6,025 nucleotides of DNA, taken from NCBI GenBank assembly GCA_027010905.1, contig JALVBA010000310.1:1-6025 (forward strand), written 5' to 3'. Source of the stretch: Marinilabiliaceae bacterium. GTDB lineage: Bacteria; Bacteroidota; Bacteroidia; Bacteroidales; Marinilabiliaceae. Positions 5,270-6,025 of the stretch are shown piece after piece (the stretch's first letter is position 1; each line of letters opens with the position of its first letter). A program made the position numbers and the translations under genes. The notes beneath the pieces are model-generated. The model was given only the letters and a program-made list of their open reading frames with translations, did not search any database and was not told the origin of the DNA.

Positions 5270-5890
5270 ACTTCCTCCTGAATAAATCAGCCACACGGCA
5301 AAAACAACAAGAAATGTGGCACATGAGCCAACCAGCATTCTGTATATTCTGTTTGTAAAGAGTCTCCTTCCTTTTCCTATTGCAAATGATATAACCGAAT
5401 ACCAAACAAGATCGCCAAGGATATGACCAATGAAAAACAGAACTATACCTACTACTCCAAATTTCATCGAACTGAGAATATATCCCAAACCTATAGTGGC
5501 CCACCATATTATCCAGTAGGGATTGGCCAGACTCATCAGTATACCCGATAGATAGATGTTATTTTGCTTTTTTGCATGCATATCATTTTTTATCTCAAGT
5601 CCCGGTAGAGAGCTGAACATGCTCCACGCCATCCATATCATTATTACCCCGCCGATAATAGCAATTGCAATAAAAAAAGTTTCGTTTTGAAGTAAAGGTG
5701 CAAGTCCTAGTATAATAGCAATTATCAATGTTATCTCAAGCAGAGCATGACCGGCAATAATTTTTGGGCCAACCCAACCACCCTGTTTCGCACTTTCACT
5801 TATGGTAACGGTGAGCAGAGGCCCCGGCATCATAGCTCCGCTGAAGGCAATAATGAACGATGTGAAAAAGATGGTTATTAACGGTATCAT
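5252..5890 (-). CDS. LysE/RhtB family amino-acid exporter (putative)
   Basis: Inner-membrane protein of 212 residues with about six hydrophobic segments, near 3-25, 42-66, 71-92, 113-138, 145-172 and 185-205, the normal size and layout of the LysE/RhtB superfamily. The N-terminal signature GAMMPGPLLTVTI (18-30) and the ANPYWIIWW segment (122-130) are family marks. The basic loop KNDMHAKKQNN (101-111) fits the cytoplasmic loop between TM3 and TM4. Members export amino acids or related small molecules by proton exchange; the substrate here is unknown. It starts at the ATG 5888-5890 without a Shine-Dalgarno sequence. A terminator upstream shows that it begins a transcription unit. A different-frame open stretch inside it (5268-5507) is a shadow. 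Confidence 0.88.
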   Translation of the reverse strand: MIPLITIFFTSFIIAFSGAMMPGPLLTVTISESAKQGGWVGPKIIAGHALLEITLIIAIILGLAPLLQNETFFIAIAIIGGVIMIWMAWSMFSSLPGLEIKNDMHAKKQNNIYLSGILMSLANPYWIIWWATIGLGYILSSMKFGVVGIVLFFIGHILGDLVWYSVISFAIGKGRRLFTNRIYRMLVGSCATFLVVFAVWLIYSGGSKLLAG

Positions 5891-5912
5891 GTTTAACGGG
5901 TAAATTTGAAGC

Positions 5913-5942
5913 GAAATTTATAAAAAACCTTATATCCGCAAC
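5913..5942 (-). promoter_or_regulatory. weak promoter candidate for the LysE-type gene
   Basis: On the minus strand GTTG (5942-5939) is followed after 18 bp by TAAATTTC (5920-5913), each one base from the Bacteroidetes -33 TTTG and -7 TAnnTTTG elements, with spacing slightly short. A promoter is expected here because the preceding terminator ends at about 5955. The match is imperfect. Confidence 0.3.
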
Positions 5943-5954
5943 TAAATTGTTAAT

Positions 5955-5999
5955 AAAAAAATCAATTGGCTGTGTAAGAAAAACTTACACAGCCATTGA
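5955..5999 (-). terminator. intrinsic terminator of a minus-strand gene beyond the right edge
   Basis: TGGCTGTGTAAG (5967-5978) and CTTACACAGCCA (5984-5995) form a perfect 12-bp stem around AAAAA. With one bulged base (5966) the pairing extends through TCAA/TTGA (5962-5965 with 5996-5999). In minus-strand RNA it is followed by seven U (5961 down to 5955), the classic intrinsic terminator. The gene it serves is not visible: the last 26 bases of the window are A/T-rich with no recognisable coding. Confidence 0.85.
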
Positions 6000-6025
6000 A
6001 ATGTAAATATTTTCACTTATTTTAG

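Noticed and set aside
5268..5507. Minus-strand open frame of 79 codons inside the exporter gene
   Set aside because: An out-of-frame overlap with a clear LysE-type membrane protein; the aromatic/cysteine-rich composition is not protein-like.

Overview
The window comes from a Bacteroidota (Bacteroidetes) chromosome, most likely Bacteroidales or a close relative. The evidence is the minus-strand order rpmB - rpmG - DUF4295 - ftsY - rimO, which is characteristic of that phylum, together with the phylum-restricted DUF4295 small protein. The A+T-rich spacers, start codons mostly without Shine-Dalgarno sequences, and two upstream boxes matching the Bacteroidetes -7 consensus TAnnTTTG agree with this. 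The genus cannot be named from the sequence alone.

Layout, read in the direction of transcription (minus strand, right to left). A strong intrinsic terminator (about 5955-5999) ends a gene lying beyond the right edge. A LysE/RhtB-type exporter (5252-5890) follows, then a PaaI-like hotdog thioesterase (4689-5171) and a CinA-family protein (3319-4647). The last two are 41 bp apart and probably co-transcribed; the thioesterase also has its own candidate promoter. After an 87-bp A/T-rich spacer comes the tight cluster rpmB (L28), rpmG (L33) and a 51-codon DUF4295 gene (2625-2780), closed by a clear intrinsic terminator at 2568-2603. ftsY (1567-2520) starts just after it behind a candidate -7 box, and rimO (128-1477) follows after a spacer holding a perfect 38-bp palindrome. 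The first ~97 bases may hold the C-terminal end of a plus-strand gene that converges on rimO.

Functionally the left two thirds is a translation and protein-targeting neighbourhood: two large-subunit ribosomal proteins, a probable ribosome-associated small protein, the SRP receptor GTPase FtsY, and RimO, which methylthiolates ribosomal protein S12. The right third is metabolic or housekeeping: pyridine-nucleotide salvage/repair (CinA), an acyl-CoA thioesterase of unknown substrate, and an amino-acid or small-molecule exporter.

I found no mobile element, CRISPR array, tRNA/rRNA or defence system, and no evidence of a new multi-gene system. The points most worth a second look are the 38-bp perfect palindrome between ftsY and rimO, a roughly 21-residue in-frame insertion in the amidase domain of CinA, and a lone strong Shine-Dalgarno sequence before rpmG in a genome whose other genes here lack one.
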